From the NCBI GenBank assembly GCA_002928515.1, contig PERI01000008.1, positions 1 to 64,000 of the forward strand: DNA of 64,000 nucleotides. Reading direction: 5' to 3'. Positions 36,185-45,965 of the stretch are shown one piece after another; positions within the stretch are counted from its first letter, which is position 1, and the number at the start of each line of letters is the position of its first letter. The notes below the pieces were generated by a model, which did no database searches, was not told where the DNA came from, and worked only from the letters and a program-made list of their open reading frames with translations. Made by a program: the position numbers and the translations under genes. This DNA is from Hyphomicrobium sp. Lineage in GTDB: Bacteria; Pseudomonadota; Alphaproteobacteria; Rhizobiales; Hyphomicrobiaceae.

Positions 36185-37036
36185 TCAACCCACCCGCTCC
36201 CACGCCGCACCTGGTTCACGCCGGCGCATATAAATGGGCGCGAACGGTTCGTCCTGGCGCAATTCGACCAGGCCCTCGCGCGCCATTTCCAGCGTTGCGC
36301 CAAAGGAACTGGCCAGCGCCGTGCGCTCCTCCTCGCCTTTGGGCAAATACTGTTCGAGGAACATATCGAGCTGCGCCCATTCCCCAGCACTGGTGCCTAT
36401 CAACTTTTCGAGCCGTGTGCGGGCTTCCTTGATCGACCAGACGCGTCGCGCTTTCACGACGTGAACAACGCGGATCGTGCGGCGGCGCTGATCGGCATAG
36501 GCTTTCAGCAAATCATAAACTTGTGCGGTGTAGGTGGTGTCGCGCGTGGTGCGAACGAGTTCGGGCAACCCACGGGCAAAAACATCGCGATCGAGGCGCT
36601 TGCGGGTCATCAGTTGAGCGGCCACGTTGCGCATGGAATCGAGCCGCATCAAACGGAATGCCAAACGCTGCGATAATTCTTCTGCGGTAGCCGTATCCGG
36701 CGCATCCTTTTCACGCGGCAACAACAGACGCGACTTCAAGTAGGCGAGCCAAGCAGCCATGACCAGATAATCGGCGGCGACTTCGAGTTTGAGTTTTTGC
36801 GCTTCGGCAATGAAGCTCAAGTATTGCTCAACCAGTTCGAGGATCGACAGTTTATGCAAATCGACCTTTTGCATGCGCGCTAGGGCCAGCAACAGATCAA
36901 GTGGCCCCTCAAAGCCTTCGATACCGACGGTGAAGGCGTCAGCGCCTGTTGGCGCATCCTCGCGGTTCGGCGCATCCCATTGCTGGGCATCGTCAGAACC
37001 GTTGGAATCGACGTGGGTATGTGGCTCGATAACCAT
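36185..37036 (-). CDS. scpA: Segregation and condensation protein A
   Basis: ScpA is the kleisin that bridges the SMC ATPase heads. The 283-residue protein starts after a polar leader and contains FEGPLDLLLALARMQKVDL (43-61 or so), the N-terminal kleisin signature, then YLVMAAWLAYLKSRLLLP (about 85-102). The C-terminal winged helix includes EEERTALASSFGATLEMAR. It lies upstream of scpB and 77 bp after nagZ on the same strand. Confidence 0.94.
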   Translation of the reverse strand: MVIEPHTHVDSNGSDDAQQWDAPNREDAPTGADAFTVGIEGFEGPLDLLLALARMQKVDLHKLSILELVEQYLSFIAEAQKLKLEVAADYLVMAAWLAYLKSRLLLPREKDAPDTATAEELSQRLAFRLMRLDSMRNVAAQLMTRKRLDRDVFARGLPELVRTTRDTTYTAQVYDLLKAYADQRRRTIRVVHVVKARRVWSIKEARTRLEKLIGTSAGEWAQLDMFLEQYLPKGEEERTALASSFGATLEMAREGLVELRQDEPFAPIYMRRREPGAAWERVG

Positions 37037-37114
37037 TCGTCCGCCATGGGCAGCCTGCGCGAATTTTGCACATCGCGCAGCAAAATTGAAATGTGCGTCT
37101 GATCTTACACTGAT

Positions 37115-38137
37115 TCAGACGGTGCGTGTCTCTCCGGACATTAATGCAGACAAAAGCGCCACAGCTTCACTTTCATCGTAGGGCGTCGCGGTTCCAGCCA
37201 ATGCACATGCGGCTGCGAATCGCTCATGGGCGCGACCGGTCAATTGCGGTACGCCTGAAGCTGCTTGGAGCATTTCCGTCAAATCGCCATTGCAGTGAAG
37301 TGCGACGTCGGAACCGGCGCGTATGACGGCCTCGGCACGACTGCGCATATCACCACGTAAAGCCTTCATGCTGAGATCATCGCTCATCAAGAAGCCGTCG
37401 AAGCCTATTTCGCCGCGAATAATATTTTTGGTGACGCGATCGGATGTGCTGGCGGGATGCTCTGCATCGATATCCGAAAACACGACATGCGCGGTCATGG
37501 CTGCCGGTAAATGGCTGAGCGCTTTAAAGCTGGCAAAATCGGTCAGAGACAGTTCGCGATGCGATGCGGTCACGACCGGCAAGTCGAGATGACTGTCGCA
37601 ACCGGCACGTCCATGGCCCGGTATATGTTTGATGACCGGCACGATGCCGCCTGCCAACAACCCGCGCGCAACTTCCTGTGCGAGTTCGACGACTTGCTGC
37701 ACCGTCTGCCCGTAAGCTCGATCACCGATGATGTCGTGTGCGCCCGGCACCGGCACATCGAGCACCGGCGCGCAATTCATAGTCACGCCATACTGCGACA
37801 AATCCTGCGCTGCCAGACGCGCGACAGAATACGCCGCATGTTTGGCCTGCTCAGGATCAATTTCGTAGAGCGAGGCAAACGCAGCCGCAGGCGGAAGATC
37901 GCGCGCAGCCGGTGATTTCAAACGCTGAACACGGCCGCCTTCTTGGTCAATCAAGACAAGGAATTGGTCAGTGCCAACGGCATTGCGCACATCATCGACA
38001 AGTGCTCGCACGGCTGATGGTTCGAGGACATTTCGCTTAAATAAAATGACGCCTGCGGGCTGTACGTCGCGATAATACGCGCGCTCGTCAGCGGTTAATG
38101 TACCGCCCGATAGCCCGGTGATAATGGCTGTCGTCAT
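37115..38137 (-). CDS. nagZ: Beta-N-acetylhexosaminidase NagZ (GH3)
   Basis: NagZ removes GlcNAc from muropeptides during cell-wall recycling in the cytoplasm. The 340-residue GH3 protein has LIDQEGGRVQRL (about 63-74), the active-site loop KHIPGHGRAGCDSHLDLP (about 168-185) with the general acid-base His, and the nucleophile Asp in LMSDDLSMKAL. Both catalytic residues are present. A GTG at 38143 would add two residues; ATG at 38137 is used. It lies between the SPOR gene and scpA. Confidence 0.95.
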   Translation of the reverse strand: MTTAIITGLSGGTLTADERAYYRDVQPAGVILFKRNVLEPSAVRALVDDVRNAVGTDQFLVLIDQEGGRVQRLKSPAARDLPPAAAFASLYEIDPEQAKHAAYSVARLAAQDLSQYGVTMNCAPVLDVPVPGAHDIIGDRAYGQTVQQVVELAQEVARGLLAGGIVPVIKHIPGHGRAGCDSHLDLPVVTASHRELSLTDFASFKALSHLPAAMTAHVVFSDIDAEHPASTSDRVTKNIIRGEIGFDGFLMSDDLSMKALRGDMRSRAEAVIRAGSDVALHCNGDLTEMLQAASGVPQLTGRAHERFAAACALAGTATPYDESEAVALLSALMSGETRTV

Positions 38138-38198
38138 GAACACGCGCTCGAAGCGCTCCCGAAGCGTCCGGACGCTTGGTGCACGTCACTTACGAACA

Positions 38199-40007
38199 TT
38201 AGTATGCGGTCACCCAGCAATCGGCATAACCTTGCGACTTGAGCTGCGAGCACAAACCGCTGGCTTGTTCACGCGACGCTGGCGGTCCGACCACGAGGCG
38301 ATGATACTCGCCTTTGGCACCAAGGTTGGCTTCTGCAACGTCAGGAGTTTTGCCGGTTAAAGCCGAGCTATATTTTTGCTGCATGTCGGCAAAGCGTTTC
38401 AGTGCCTCAATGCGGCTGGTCGAAGAACGCGGCACTGAAGCCAAGACGGCGACGTAGCCATTGGCACCGTTGGACGTTGAAAGCGGTGCGGCGGCGGAAG
38501 GCTGAGACGTAGCCGCAGATGATGCCGCAGCTATCTTTTTGACAGGCGGCTTCTTGGCAACTGGCGGCGGTGCCACGTCTTCTTCAATGCTGCCTGTCGC
38601 ATCGACCTCTGGCTGAGGGTTGGATGGCGGCGGCGTCACAACAATTTTCTGCGGCGGCGTATTGACGACCTGCGGCACGGTCGGCGCAGCAGCTACGGCT
38701 GCGACGTTCGTGCGTGCCGCATTCTGATTTAAGGCATCGACGACTGTCAGCCCAGGGACTGCATCGCCGGCTGCGTTGGCATCGAGTGCTGCCGCGACAA
38801 TAGGAGCATCAGGCAACGGCGCTTGGATGCTGCCATCGCGACCAACCACAAGTGTTGAAACCTTGCGCGTGCCATTAGCGTCCATTTCTGAGGCCTCAGC
38901 CGAATTCGAAGCAGCAGCGACTGTGGCAGTGCCAGCGCTACCTTCGCCGAGACGACCCATGATCTTGCTATCGGAATGCGCGAAAACTTTGCCGCCTGCA
39001 TCGACGGGTTTGATCTTTGAGGGATTGGCGGCACTTTTGATGACCGGCGGATCGCCTGACCCACTGTTGCCGAGTATGGTCTGGTACCCGAACGTCAAAC
39101 CACCACCGACTGTAATGGCACCAACAAGTGCTGCGACCATCATGAACATGCGCGAGCGACGCGGTGTTTCTTCGGCCTCGTACTCATCATCGTCATAGGC
39201 TTGATCGAGTTCGCCACCGGACGCCTGCGCGAAGCCCATGTCGTCTGTAGCTTGTTGAGCGTAAGTGTCGCCAGGGTAACCCGGCGCTTGATGCTGGTGG
39301 CCTTGTTGACCTTGTTGCCAATCGCCGTAGAGCGGCGATGGCATCGGCGCAGGGTCTGCTTCGAAGCGTGGCTCAGCAGCGCGATAGGCGTTTTGCTGCG
39401 TCGGCTGCGCGACCTGCGGTTGGCTGTGATAGTTACCGGCATCGTAGCCGCGAGGATCAGGCCGCCGCGGATCAGCCTGCAGAGCTGCCCATTGGCTATT
39501 GGTAAACGCAGGTTGTTGTTGCACCGAACTCGGAGCTGCTTGTGGCGCGTTTTGCGTATTGACCATGGGACGCGCAACATAAGGCTGTGACTGCTGCACA
39601 GGTGTCGGAGCTCGCGGCGCGCTTGGCTGCGAGCGCTGTGAGGGTGGGGTGTAGTCGAAATTCGGTGCGAAAGGATTGTTACCGCCGTAGCTACTTGGCG
39701 AAGCGGCAGGTGCTGAGTTTTGATTTGTGGGCTGCGTCACCGGGCGAAATTGCGGCTGCGCATAATTTGGAGCTTGCGGCGCAGTTTGCGCTGGATATCC
39801 CGTCGATGGATAATTGGATGATGGGTAGCTTTGGGGATCGGCATGTCCCCATGATGGATGCACGCCAGACTGACTGGGATGTTGTGGAGCCGTTTGAGGC
39901 GGCCAAGCTGGCGCCGGTTGGCGGTCTTGAGCCAAGCCTGCGTTAGCCACCGGTTTTTTGGGTGGCCAATTCGGATTATGCCCTGGATAATCGTTTCCCG
40001 ACGACAT
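38199..40007 (-). CDS. SPOR-domain cell-division protein, FtsN-like
   Basis: The 602-residue protein has a very long Pro/Gln/Ala/Ser-rich cytoplasmic N-terminus (1-270), one membrane segment (about 285-307, MFMMVAALVGAITVGGGL), a disordered periplasmic linker and a C-terminal SPOR domain (about 525-602; YVAVLASVPRSSTSRIEALK and HRLVVGPPASREQASGLCSQ). SPOR domains bind denuded glycan at the division site. FtsN-like proteins often have this layout. The gene lies between argS and nagZ, as in other Hyphomicrobiales. FtsN identity is inferred from layout. Confidence 0.85.
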   Translation of the reverse strand: MSSGNDYPGHNPNWPPKKPVANAGLAQDRQPAPAWPPQTAPQHPSQSGVHPSWGHADPQSYPSSNYPSTGYPAQTAPQAPNYAQPQFRPVTQPTNQNSAPAASPSSYGGNNPFAPNFDYTPPSQRSQPSAPRAPTPVQQSQPYVARPMVNTQNAPQAAPSSVQQQPAFTNSQWAALQADPRRPDPRGYDAGNYHSQPQVAQPTQQNAYRAAEPRFEADPAPMPSPLYGDWQQGQQGHQHQAPGYPGDTYAQQATDDMGFAQASGGELDQAYDDDEYEAEETPRRSRMFMMVAALVGAITVGGGLTFGYQTILGNSGSGDPPVIKSAANPSKIKPVDAGGKVFAHSDSKIMGRLGEGSAGTATVAAASNSAEASEMDANGTRKVSTLVVGRDGSIQAPLPDAPIVAAALDANAAGDAVPGLTVVDALNQNAARTNVAAVAAAPTVPQVVNTPPQKIVVTPPPSNPQPEVDATGSIEEDVAPPPVAKKPPVKKIAAASSAATSQPSAAAPLSTSNGANGYVAVLASVPRSSTSRIEALKRFADMQQKYSSALTGKTPDVAEANLGAKGEYHRLVVGPPASREQASGLCSQLKSQGYADCWVTAY

Positions 40008-40071
40008 CGCGAAACACCCCTACATACAGTGCACCCAATCGATGCACTTTGATCTTAGATGAGTCTCGAGC

Positions 40072-41832
40072 TTATCGCATTGCGTCCGGCGCCTCGACGC
40101 CGAGGACCTTCAGACCCGAGTTTATCACCGTCTTTGTCGCGCCAATCAAAGCTAACCGAGCTTTGGTCGCAACCCCGTCATTTGATTGAATAAATCTCAA
40201 ATGTGGCGAATCATTGCCACGGGTCCATTGGCTATGGAGGGTGCTGGAAAGATCGTAAAGATAAAACGCAAGCCTATGGGGTTCATGGGCTTTTGCGGCA
40301 CCTTCGACCAGCCGAGGGAAAGCCGCCAATCGTTTGATCAGGTCAATTTCACCGACGTCCGACAGAACGCTGAGGTCGGCCTGCACGAGAGAGGCTTGGG
40401 TTGTATCCAAATCAGGCATTTGCTGCGCGACATTGCGGAACACGCTGGCAACTCTGGCGTGCGCGTATTGCACGTAGAACACCGGATTGTCCTTCGACTG
40501 CTCCGTCACTTTGGCGAAGTCGAAGTCGAGCGTCTCCTGGTTCTTACGATAGAGCATCATGAAGCGAACGGGGTCGCGGCCGACTTCATCGACTACGTCG
40601 CGCAAAGTGACGAATGTGCCCGCACGCTTCGACATTTTAAACGGTTCGCCGCCTCGGAATAAGCGCACCAGTTGCACGACTTTGATGTCGAGATCGGCCT
40701 TCTTATCGGATAGGGCCGCGACCACGGCCTTCATGCGCGAAATGTAGCCGATGTGATCGGCGCCAAAGACGTTGATGAGATGCAAGAAGCCACGTTGCAG
40801 TTTGTCGTAGTGATAGGCGACGTCACCGGCAAAGTAGGTATAGTTGCCGTCTGATTTTTGAATGGCGCGATCTTCGTCGTCACCGAAAGCTGTCGATTTA
40901 AACAGCGTCTGGGTTCGATCTTCCCATTCGCTGTCGTCATGGCCCTTCGGCTTTTCAAGACGGCCTTCGTAGATCAGGTCTTTCTTGCGCAGCACGTCGA
41001 TGGCTGCTTTGATTTTATCTTGGCCACCGCGCGTCAGAGATGCTTCGGAGAAAAATACATCATGACGAATGTTGAGTGCTGCAAGATCATCGCGGATCAT
41101 GTCCATCATCTTATCGATGGTGAAATCACGCACGCGCGCGATCCATTGATCCTCGGGCAATCGTCGTAATGAGTTGCCAAATTCTGCTGCCAGGGCCTTG
41201 CCGACTGGTACGAGATAGTCGCCGGGATAAAGCCCTTCAGGGATATCACCAATATCTTCGCCAAGCGCTTCGCGATAACGCAGAAATGCCGACCTTGCGA
41301 GCACGTTAACCTGGCCGCCTGCATCGTTGATGTAGTATTCGCGCGTTACGTCGAAGCCGGCAAATTGCAAAAGATTTGCGAGTGCGTCACCAAACACCGC
41401 GCCGCGACAGTGACCCACATGCATGGGGCCGGTGGGGTTGGCAGACACATACTCCAGGTTGACCTTTTCACCGTTGCTCGCGCTGCCAGAGCCAAAGCTG
41501 TCACCTTCGCTTAAGACCGTGCGCACGAGGTTGTGCCACACCTCCAGTTTGAAAGTGATGTTGAGAAAGCCCGGACCTGCGACTTCAATTTTTGCAACGT
41601 CGCTTGCTGCTTCAAGTTTGGCTTTCAATGCTTCAGCGATATCGCGCGGCTTCATGCGTGCGGATTTAGCCAGGACAAGCGCGGCATTTACTGCGACATC
41701 GCCATGAGTGGCATCGCGCGGGGCTTCAGCTTCGATCGTCGGCAACACAAGATCTTCGGGCAGAAAGCCCTCAGCCTTCATCGCGTTCAACGCATCGCTG
41801 ACGCGCGCTTCAACATTCGCAAAGATATTCAT
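40072..41832 (-). CDS. argS: Arginyl-tRNA synthetase
   Basis: The 586-residue class I synthetase has the N-terminal Add-1 domain ([20 protein letters not shown]), the HIGH-like motif HVGHCRGAV (about 132-140), the KMSKS-like KMSKRAGTF (about 355-363) and the helical anticodon domain near the C-terminus with [11 protein letters not shown]. The open frame continues upstream to 42024 without stop, but that part has no homologous look, so the ATG at 41832 is chosen. It is followed by the SPOR gene and preceded by dgt. Confidence 0.97.
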   Translation of the reverse strand: MNIFANVEARVSDALNAMKAEGFLPEDLVLPTIEAEAPRDATHGDVAVNAALVLAKSARMKPRDIAEALKAKLEAASDVAKIEVAGPGFLNITFKLEVWHNLVRTVLSEGDSFGSGSASNGEKVNLEYVSANPTGPMHVGHCRGAVFGDALANLLQFAGFDVTREYYINDAGGQVNVLARSAFLRYREALGEDIGDIPEGLYPGDYLVPVGKALAAEFGNSLRRLPEDQWIARVRDFTIDKMMDMIRDDLAALNIRHDVFFSEASLTRGGQDKIKAAIDVLRKKDLIYEGRLEKPKGHDDSEWEDRTQTLFKSTAFGDDEDRAIQKSDGNYTYFAGDVAYHYDKLQRGFLHLINVFGADHIGYISRMKAVVAALSDKKADLDIKVVQLVRLFRGGEPFKMSKRAGTFVTLRDVVDEVGRDPVRFMMLYRKNQETLDFDFAKVTEQSKDNPVFYVQYAHARVASVFRNVAQQMPDLDTTQASLVQADLSVLSDVGEIDLIKRLAAFPRLVEGAAKAHEPHRLAFYLYDLSSTLHSQWTRGNDSPHLRFIQSNDGVATKARLALIGATKTVINSGLKVLGVEAPDAMR

Positions 41833-41914
41833 GAAAGTCCTGCAAGGATCATGGCGTTGCCGACATTTATCGGCTTTAAGTCTAGTCAAACAATTGCGGC
41901 TTGTTCGCAAGTCT

Positions 41915-43162
41915 CTATCGCAAGTCTGGCGTGACCTCAAATAGCCGCCGGTGCTCGGCCAGTGCATAGCGATCTGTCTGGCCCGCAAGATAGTCGGCTG
42001 AAAGCCGCGCTCGAGCGCGCGCATCTAAGTCGCGCATGGCCACAGTCCAGGCTTCAGGAAGTGCTGTGGGCTCGCCAAGAGAGCGATATCGGTCCAGCAA
42101 ATCGGTTACTATCTGTTCGGCGTTTTTCATAACCCGCATGACTTTTTCATGATGATAGACACGCTCGAACAGGAATGATTTGAGCGCTTTCATATCGCTT
42201 GCCATCATCTTTGAGAATGCGACTGTGGCTGACCCAGCGCTACGAATATCATCGGCTGTTTCGGGAGCGAGCTGTGCCAGTGCGCGACGTGTCTCATTCA
42301 CTACATCGGCGACCATCACGGTAATCATGCGCCGCGTCACTTCATAAAACGCACGGCCATCATGAGCATTCTTCGCCACGCCGATCACTTCACGTACGAG
42401 AGGTCCAGCGACCGGCACATCCGCCAAAGCATCGAGTGACAGCAATCCGGCTCGTAGTCCGTCGTCCACATCATGGGAAAGATAAGCGATATCGTCGGCA
42501 AGGCTTGCGACTTGTGCTTCTGCCGATGCCCATTTTGCCAAATCTAGAGGTTTCCATGTCTCCAATCGGCGCACGACTTTTGCCACTGGACTTTGCAAAT
42601 CGCGCACGGGACCGTTGTGCTTTGCCAAACCTTCGAGCATTTCCCAGCTTAGGTTGAGGCCATCGAAAGCGAGATATTTGCGTTCTAGCGATGTGACGAC
42701 TCGGATGGATTGCGCGTTGTGATCGAAGCCACCGAAATCGCGCATAGCCCTATCAAGCGCGCGTTCGCCCGCGTGCCCAAACGGCGAATGACCCAAGTCG
42801 TGAGCGAGGGCCACGGCTTCTGCCAAGTCTTCATCTAAACGCAATTGCCGGGCGATGGTGCGCGCGATCTGCGCCACTTCCAATGAGTGCGTCAAACGCG
42901 AGCGATAATGGTCGCCTTCATGAAATAGAAAAACCTGCGTCTTGTAGGTCAAACGCCGAAACGCGGTGGCATGGAGGATGCGGTCACGGTCGCGCTGAAA
43001 TGGGCTGCGAGTTGGGCAAGCGACTTCATGAAAAAATCGCCCGCGCGAAGCTATTGCGCTTGCTGCATAGGATGCAGGCGCCCGCGCTCCCACCGGCAAA
43101 CCTTCCCCATAGTCGATTTTATTGGCGGCTTTGCTTGTCATTTTAGTTTTATCTGCCTTCAC
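41915..43162 (-). CDS. dgt: Deoxyguanosinetriphosphate triphosphohydrolase-like protein
   Basis: The 415-residue HD-domain protein hydrolyses dNTPs, usually dGTP, to nucleoside and triphosphate. The HD motifs are [26 protein letters not shown] (metal His), [17 protein letters not shown] (HD pair and second His) and [14 protein letters not shown] (last Asp). These are all intact. Length fits the shorter bacterial dGTPase-like group. The start could be Met1 or Met8 (MTSKAANK). It is divergent from erpA, with 152 bp between them, the same as in rhizobia. Confidence 0.94.
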   Translation of the reverse strand: MKADKTKMTSKAANKIDYGEGLPVGARAPASYAASAIASRGRFFHEVACPTRSPFQRDRDRILHATAFRRLTYKTQVFLFHEGDHYRSRLTHSLEVAQIARTIARQLRLDEDLAEAVALAHDLGHSPFGHAGERALDRAMRDFGGFDHNAQSIRVVTSLERKYLAFDGLNLSWEMLEGLAKHNGPVRDLQSPVAKVVRRLETWKPLDLAKWASAEAQVASLADDIAYLSHDVDDGLRAGLLSLDALADVPVAGPLVREVIGVAKNAHDGRAFYEVTRRMITVMVADVVNETRRALAQLAPETADDIRSAGSATVAFSKMMASDMKALKSFLFERVYHHEKVMRVMKNAEQIVTDLLDRYRSLGEPTALPEAWTVAMRDLDARARARLSADYLAGQTDRYALAEHRRLFEVTPDLR

Positions 43163-43314
43163 ATTGAAGGTCTCGTGCTTTCAAATCGGCAATAATAGGT
43201 GGGTTAATCTTGCGAATTTGACATCGTCGGACATGTTCCTATCTGTTATGTTTGGAGCATACCAGTGCGTTGCCCTTAGTGCGCGCGTTCGCTGAGACGA
43301 GAAATGAGTAGCTC

Positions 43315-43656
43315 ATGACGACGATATCGACGATGCCGGTGAGTTTGACAGAACGCGCTGCGCAGAGAATTGCGGAAATTGCTGCCGGAGATCCTGCGAC
43401 ACCTCTGTTGCGGGTATCGGTTGAAGGTGGCGGCTGCTCGGGATTTCAATATAAATTCGATCTCGTGGCGAAACGCGCGGCGGACGATTTGGTGCTGGAA
43501 AAATCCGGCGCCACGCTTTTGATCGATCCGGTCTCCTTGCAATACATGGAAGGTGCGGAAATTGATTTTGTCGACGATCTGATCGGTGCCGCTTTCAAAA
43601 TCAACAATCCGGTGGCATCATCGTCTTGCGGTTGCGGGACCAGTTTTTCGATCTAA
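43315..43656 (+). CDS. erpA: Iron-sulfur cluster insertion protein ErpA (A-type carrier)
   Basis: The 113-residue protein carries the three cysteines of A-type Fe-S carriers: Cys41 in EGGGCSGFQY, and Cys105 and Cys107 in SCGCGTSFSI. It passes clusters to apo-enzymes of isoprenoid synthesis and respiration. Length and order of motifs are normal. The start at 43315 has GAGTAG-type bases upstream; a second ATG (Met7) is possible. It heads a plus-strand run with the MoaD/ThiS-like, BNR and xth genes, but spacing of 33-40 bp does not prove one operon. Confidence 0.93.
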   Translation: MTTISTMPVSLTERAAQRIAEIAAGDPATPLLRVSVEGGGCSGFQYKFDLVAKRAADDLVLEKSGATLLIDPVSLQYMEGAEIDFVDDLIGAAFKINNPVASSSCGCGTSFSI

Positions 43657-43689
43657 AATCGGCCGGGTATTTCAGTCTGGAATTTCTCG

Positions 43690-43959
43690 ATGCCGCGCGT
43701 CGTCTTTGCCCAAGTTCTGCAACGCCATGTTGACTGTCCGCCGAAGGATGTCACAGGATCCACAGTGCGCGCGGCTCTTGGCGCAGTGTTCGAAGACAAT
43801 CCGCGCGTGCGAGGCTATGTGCTCGACGACCAAGCACAATTGCGCAAACATATGACGATATTTGTCGATGGTCGCGCGATACGCGATCGCACCACGTTGT
43901 CCGATGCCGTGCAGTCCAATAGCGAGATTTATGTTCTCCAAGCTTTATCGGGTGGATAG
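43690..43959 (+). CDS. MoaD/ThiS-like ubiquitin-fold sulfur carrier protein
   Basis: The 89-residue protein has the beta-grasp fold of MoaD/ThiS: an N-terminal strand (RVVFAQVLQRHVDC), a helix from VRAALGAVFEDNPRVRG, the strand pair FVDGRAIRD and the typical SDAVQSNSEIYVLQALSGG ending. The C-terminal Gly-Gly is where such proteins are adenylated and thiolated. No moaE, thiG or E1-like gene is nearby. Instead a BNR-repeat protein follows after 40 bp. This pairing recurs in other genomes as far as I recall. A sulfur or modifier role is inferred only. Confidence 0.82.
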   Translation: MPRVVFAQVLQRHVDCPPKDVTGSTVRAALGAVFEDNPRVRGYVLDDQAQLRKHMTIFVDGRAIRDRTTLSDAVQSNSEIYVLQALSGG

Positions 43960-43999
43960 AAAATAATAAGTCATTTCGACACAAAGGTGGGTTTGTGCC

Positions 44000-45121
44000 A
44001 TGTCGCTTCGCGTCCTTGCTGCTACACGCAAAGGTTTGTTCACGCTCGAACGCAGCGGTCCTCGAGATGCACCTTGGCAAATCTCACGCAGCGATTTTCT
44101 CGGTGACAATCTCTCCCTTGCATATCCAAATGCTCGCAGTGGAAAAATTTACGCAGCTCTTGAACATGGTCATTTTGGGGTCAAGTTACACCGCGCGGCG
44201 GCGCCAGGGGCCCCCTTTGAAGAATGTGCTGCCCCTGCTTACCCCACGAAACCCGAGAGCCTGATCGATACGGACGGTTTTGGCAAAACCATTCCCTGGA
44301 GCACGGTCAAAATCTGGGCGCTACAGTCGGGCGGACCAGATAAAGAGGGCGTCCTCTGGTGCGGTACGATTCCCGGCGGGCTGTTTCGATCCAGCGATCA
44401 CGGCGCAAGTTGGGAGTTGATGCGCGGGTTTTGGGATGATCCCAAGAGACAGCAATGGTTCGGGGGCGGCGCTGATCTGCCAGGTATTCATTCCGTGTGC
44501 GTTGACCCGCGAAATTCGGACATCGTGCGCGTTGGAATTTCGTGCGGCGGGGTGTGGGCGACACGTGACGGTGGTGCGACTTGGGCCAACGAAGGCGAAG
44601 GCATGTGGGCCGATCACATGCCGCCTGAGCAGAAATTCAATCCCAACATTCAAGATGCGCACTGTCTCGCGCAATGCCACGCACACCCTGATGCGCTGTG
44701 GGTGCAGCATCACAACGGCATTTTCCGTTCCATCGACGACGGCAAAACGTGGGTTGAAATCGAGAACGTCAAACCCTCGTCGTTCGGTTTTCCGGTTGTC
44801 GTGCACCCCCGAGAGCCCGATACGGCTTGGTTCGTGCCCGCCATCAAAGACGAGTTGCGTATTCCTGTTGATGGCGAATTTGTCGTCACGCGCACGCGCG
44901 ATGGGGGAAAAACCTTCGATATCCTTCGCTCTGGACTGCCAAGTCAGCCAGCCTACGACATCGTCTATCGTCACGCGCTGGCGATCAGTTCGAGCGGCGA
45001 TGATCTCGTGATGGGCAGCACGACAGGTGGGCTGTGGGCATCGGATGACCAGGGTGACACCTGGACGACTACCGCTGCGCGACTACCGCCCGTGCATTCG
45101 GTGCATTTCCTAGAATTTTGA
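44000..45121 (+). CDS. BNR/Asp-box beta-propeller protein (exo-alpha-sialidase-like)
   Basis: The 373-residue protein is built of Asp-box-type repeats, each with SxDxGxTW: SSDHGASWEL (about 133-142), TRDGGATWAN (189-198), SIDDGKTWVE (about 246-255), TRDGGKTFDI (about 307-316) and SDDQGDTWTT (about 354-363). This makes a beta-propeller. No signal peptide is visible, so it is cytoplasmic and not a classic secreted sialidase. Catalytic residues of sialidases are not obvious. It follows the MoaD/ThiS-like gene and the two probably act together. Confidence 0.82.
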   Translation: MSLRVLAATRKGLFTLERSGPRDAPWQISRSDFLGDNLSLAYPNARSGKIYAALEHGHFGVKLHRAAAPGAPFEECAAPAYPTKPESLIDTDGFGKTIPWSTVKIWALQSGGPDKEGVLWCGTIPGGLFRSSDHGASWELMRGFWDDPKRQQWFGGGADLPGIHSVCVDPRNSDIVRVGISCGGVWATRDGGATWANEGEGMWADHMPPEQKFNPNIQDAHCLAQCHAHPDALWVQHHNGIFRSIDDGKTWVEIENVKPSSFGFPVVVHPREPDTAWFVPAIKDELRIPVDGEFVVTRTRDGGKTFDILRSGLPSQPAYDIVYRHALAISSSGDDLVMGSTTGGLWASDDQGDTWTTTAARLPPVHSVHFLEF

Positions 45122-45176
45122 TCGGTGTTGGCGACAAGATTTGATTTCAAGGCTCCGTGATGGCAGACCTCCTGTC

Positions 45177-45956
45177 ATGATTATCACCACTTGGAACATC
45201 AACGGCGTCAAAGCGCGGCTCGAAGCGGCTGTCGCATACCTGCGTCAAGCCTCTCCCGATGTCGTGTGCCTTCAGGAAATCAAATCGGTCGATGAAGGGT
45301 TTCCACGCGAAGCCTTCGAGGAATTGGGGTACACGGTCGCCACACATGGCCAAAAAGGTTTCAATGGCGTGGCACTTCTCTCCAAGCACGGTCTGGAAGA
45401 TGTGTCGCGCGGGTTGCCTGGCGATGAGAGCGATGTCCAGTCGCGCTGGATCGAAGCGCTTGTGCCACTTGGGTCCGATATGGTGCGCGTTGCGTCGATT
45501 TATTTGCCCAACGGCAATCCCATAGGTACCGAGAAATTCTCATACAAGCTGTCGTGGATGCAGCGCCTCGAAGCACATGCGCGCACACGGCTACTCGAAG
45601 AAACGCCTTTGGTGTTGGCTGGCGACTTCAATGTTATTCCCGAGCCGGTCGATGCCAAACGTCCGCAAGCGTGGGTCAACGATGCTTTGTTTCAGCCTGA
45701 GAGCCGAGGTGCATGGCGTGCGCTCTCACATCTTGGATTGACCGATGCGACGCGCGCTTGTTTACCGGAATCCGGCATCTTTACATTTTGGGATTATCAG
45801 GCTGGCGCCTTCCAAAAAGACGACGGCATCCGCATCGATCATATTTTTCTATCGCCGCAAGCTGCCGATCGTTTGGTGAGTTCTGGTGTGGATCGCGGTC
45901 CGCGAGGCGGCGAAAAACCTTCCGATCACGTGCCGGTATGGGTCGAACTTCAATAA
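45177..45956 (+). CDS. xth: Exodeoxyribonuclease III / AP endonuclease
   Basis: The 259-residue protein belongs to the ExoIII/EEP family that repairs abasic sites. Motifs are TTWNINGVKARL (4-15), CLQEIKSVDEGFP (about 35-47; metal-binding Glu), SIYLPNGNPIGTEKFSYKL (about 108-126), LAGDFNVIPEPVD (about 146-158; Asp and Asn of the active site) and KPSDHVPVWVEL at the end with the catalytic Asp-His. The ATG at 45177 is preferred over 45141 because homologues begin close to MIITTWNI. Convergent with the ExoR-like gene, only 9 bp away. Confidence 0.95.
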   Translation: MIITTWNINGVKARLEAAVAYLRQASPDVVCLQEIKSVDEGFPREAFEELGYTVATHGQKGFNGVALLSKHGLEDVSRGLPGDESDVQSRWIEALVPLGSDMVRVASIYLPNGNPIGTEKFSYKLSWMQRLEAHARTRLLEETPLVLAGDFNVIPEPVDAKRPQAWVNDALFQPESRGAWRALSHLGLTDATRACLPESGIFTFWDYQAGAFQKDDGIRIDHIFLSPQAADRLVSSGVDRGPRGGEKPSDHVPVWVELQ

Positions 45957-45965
45957 CAATAATTT

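Noticed and set aside
41833-42024. N-terminal extension of argS upstream of 41832
   Set aside because: The extra 64 residues do not resemble the synthetase; [11 protein letters not shown] is the normal beginning.
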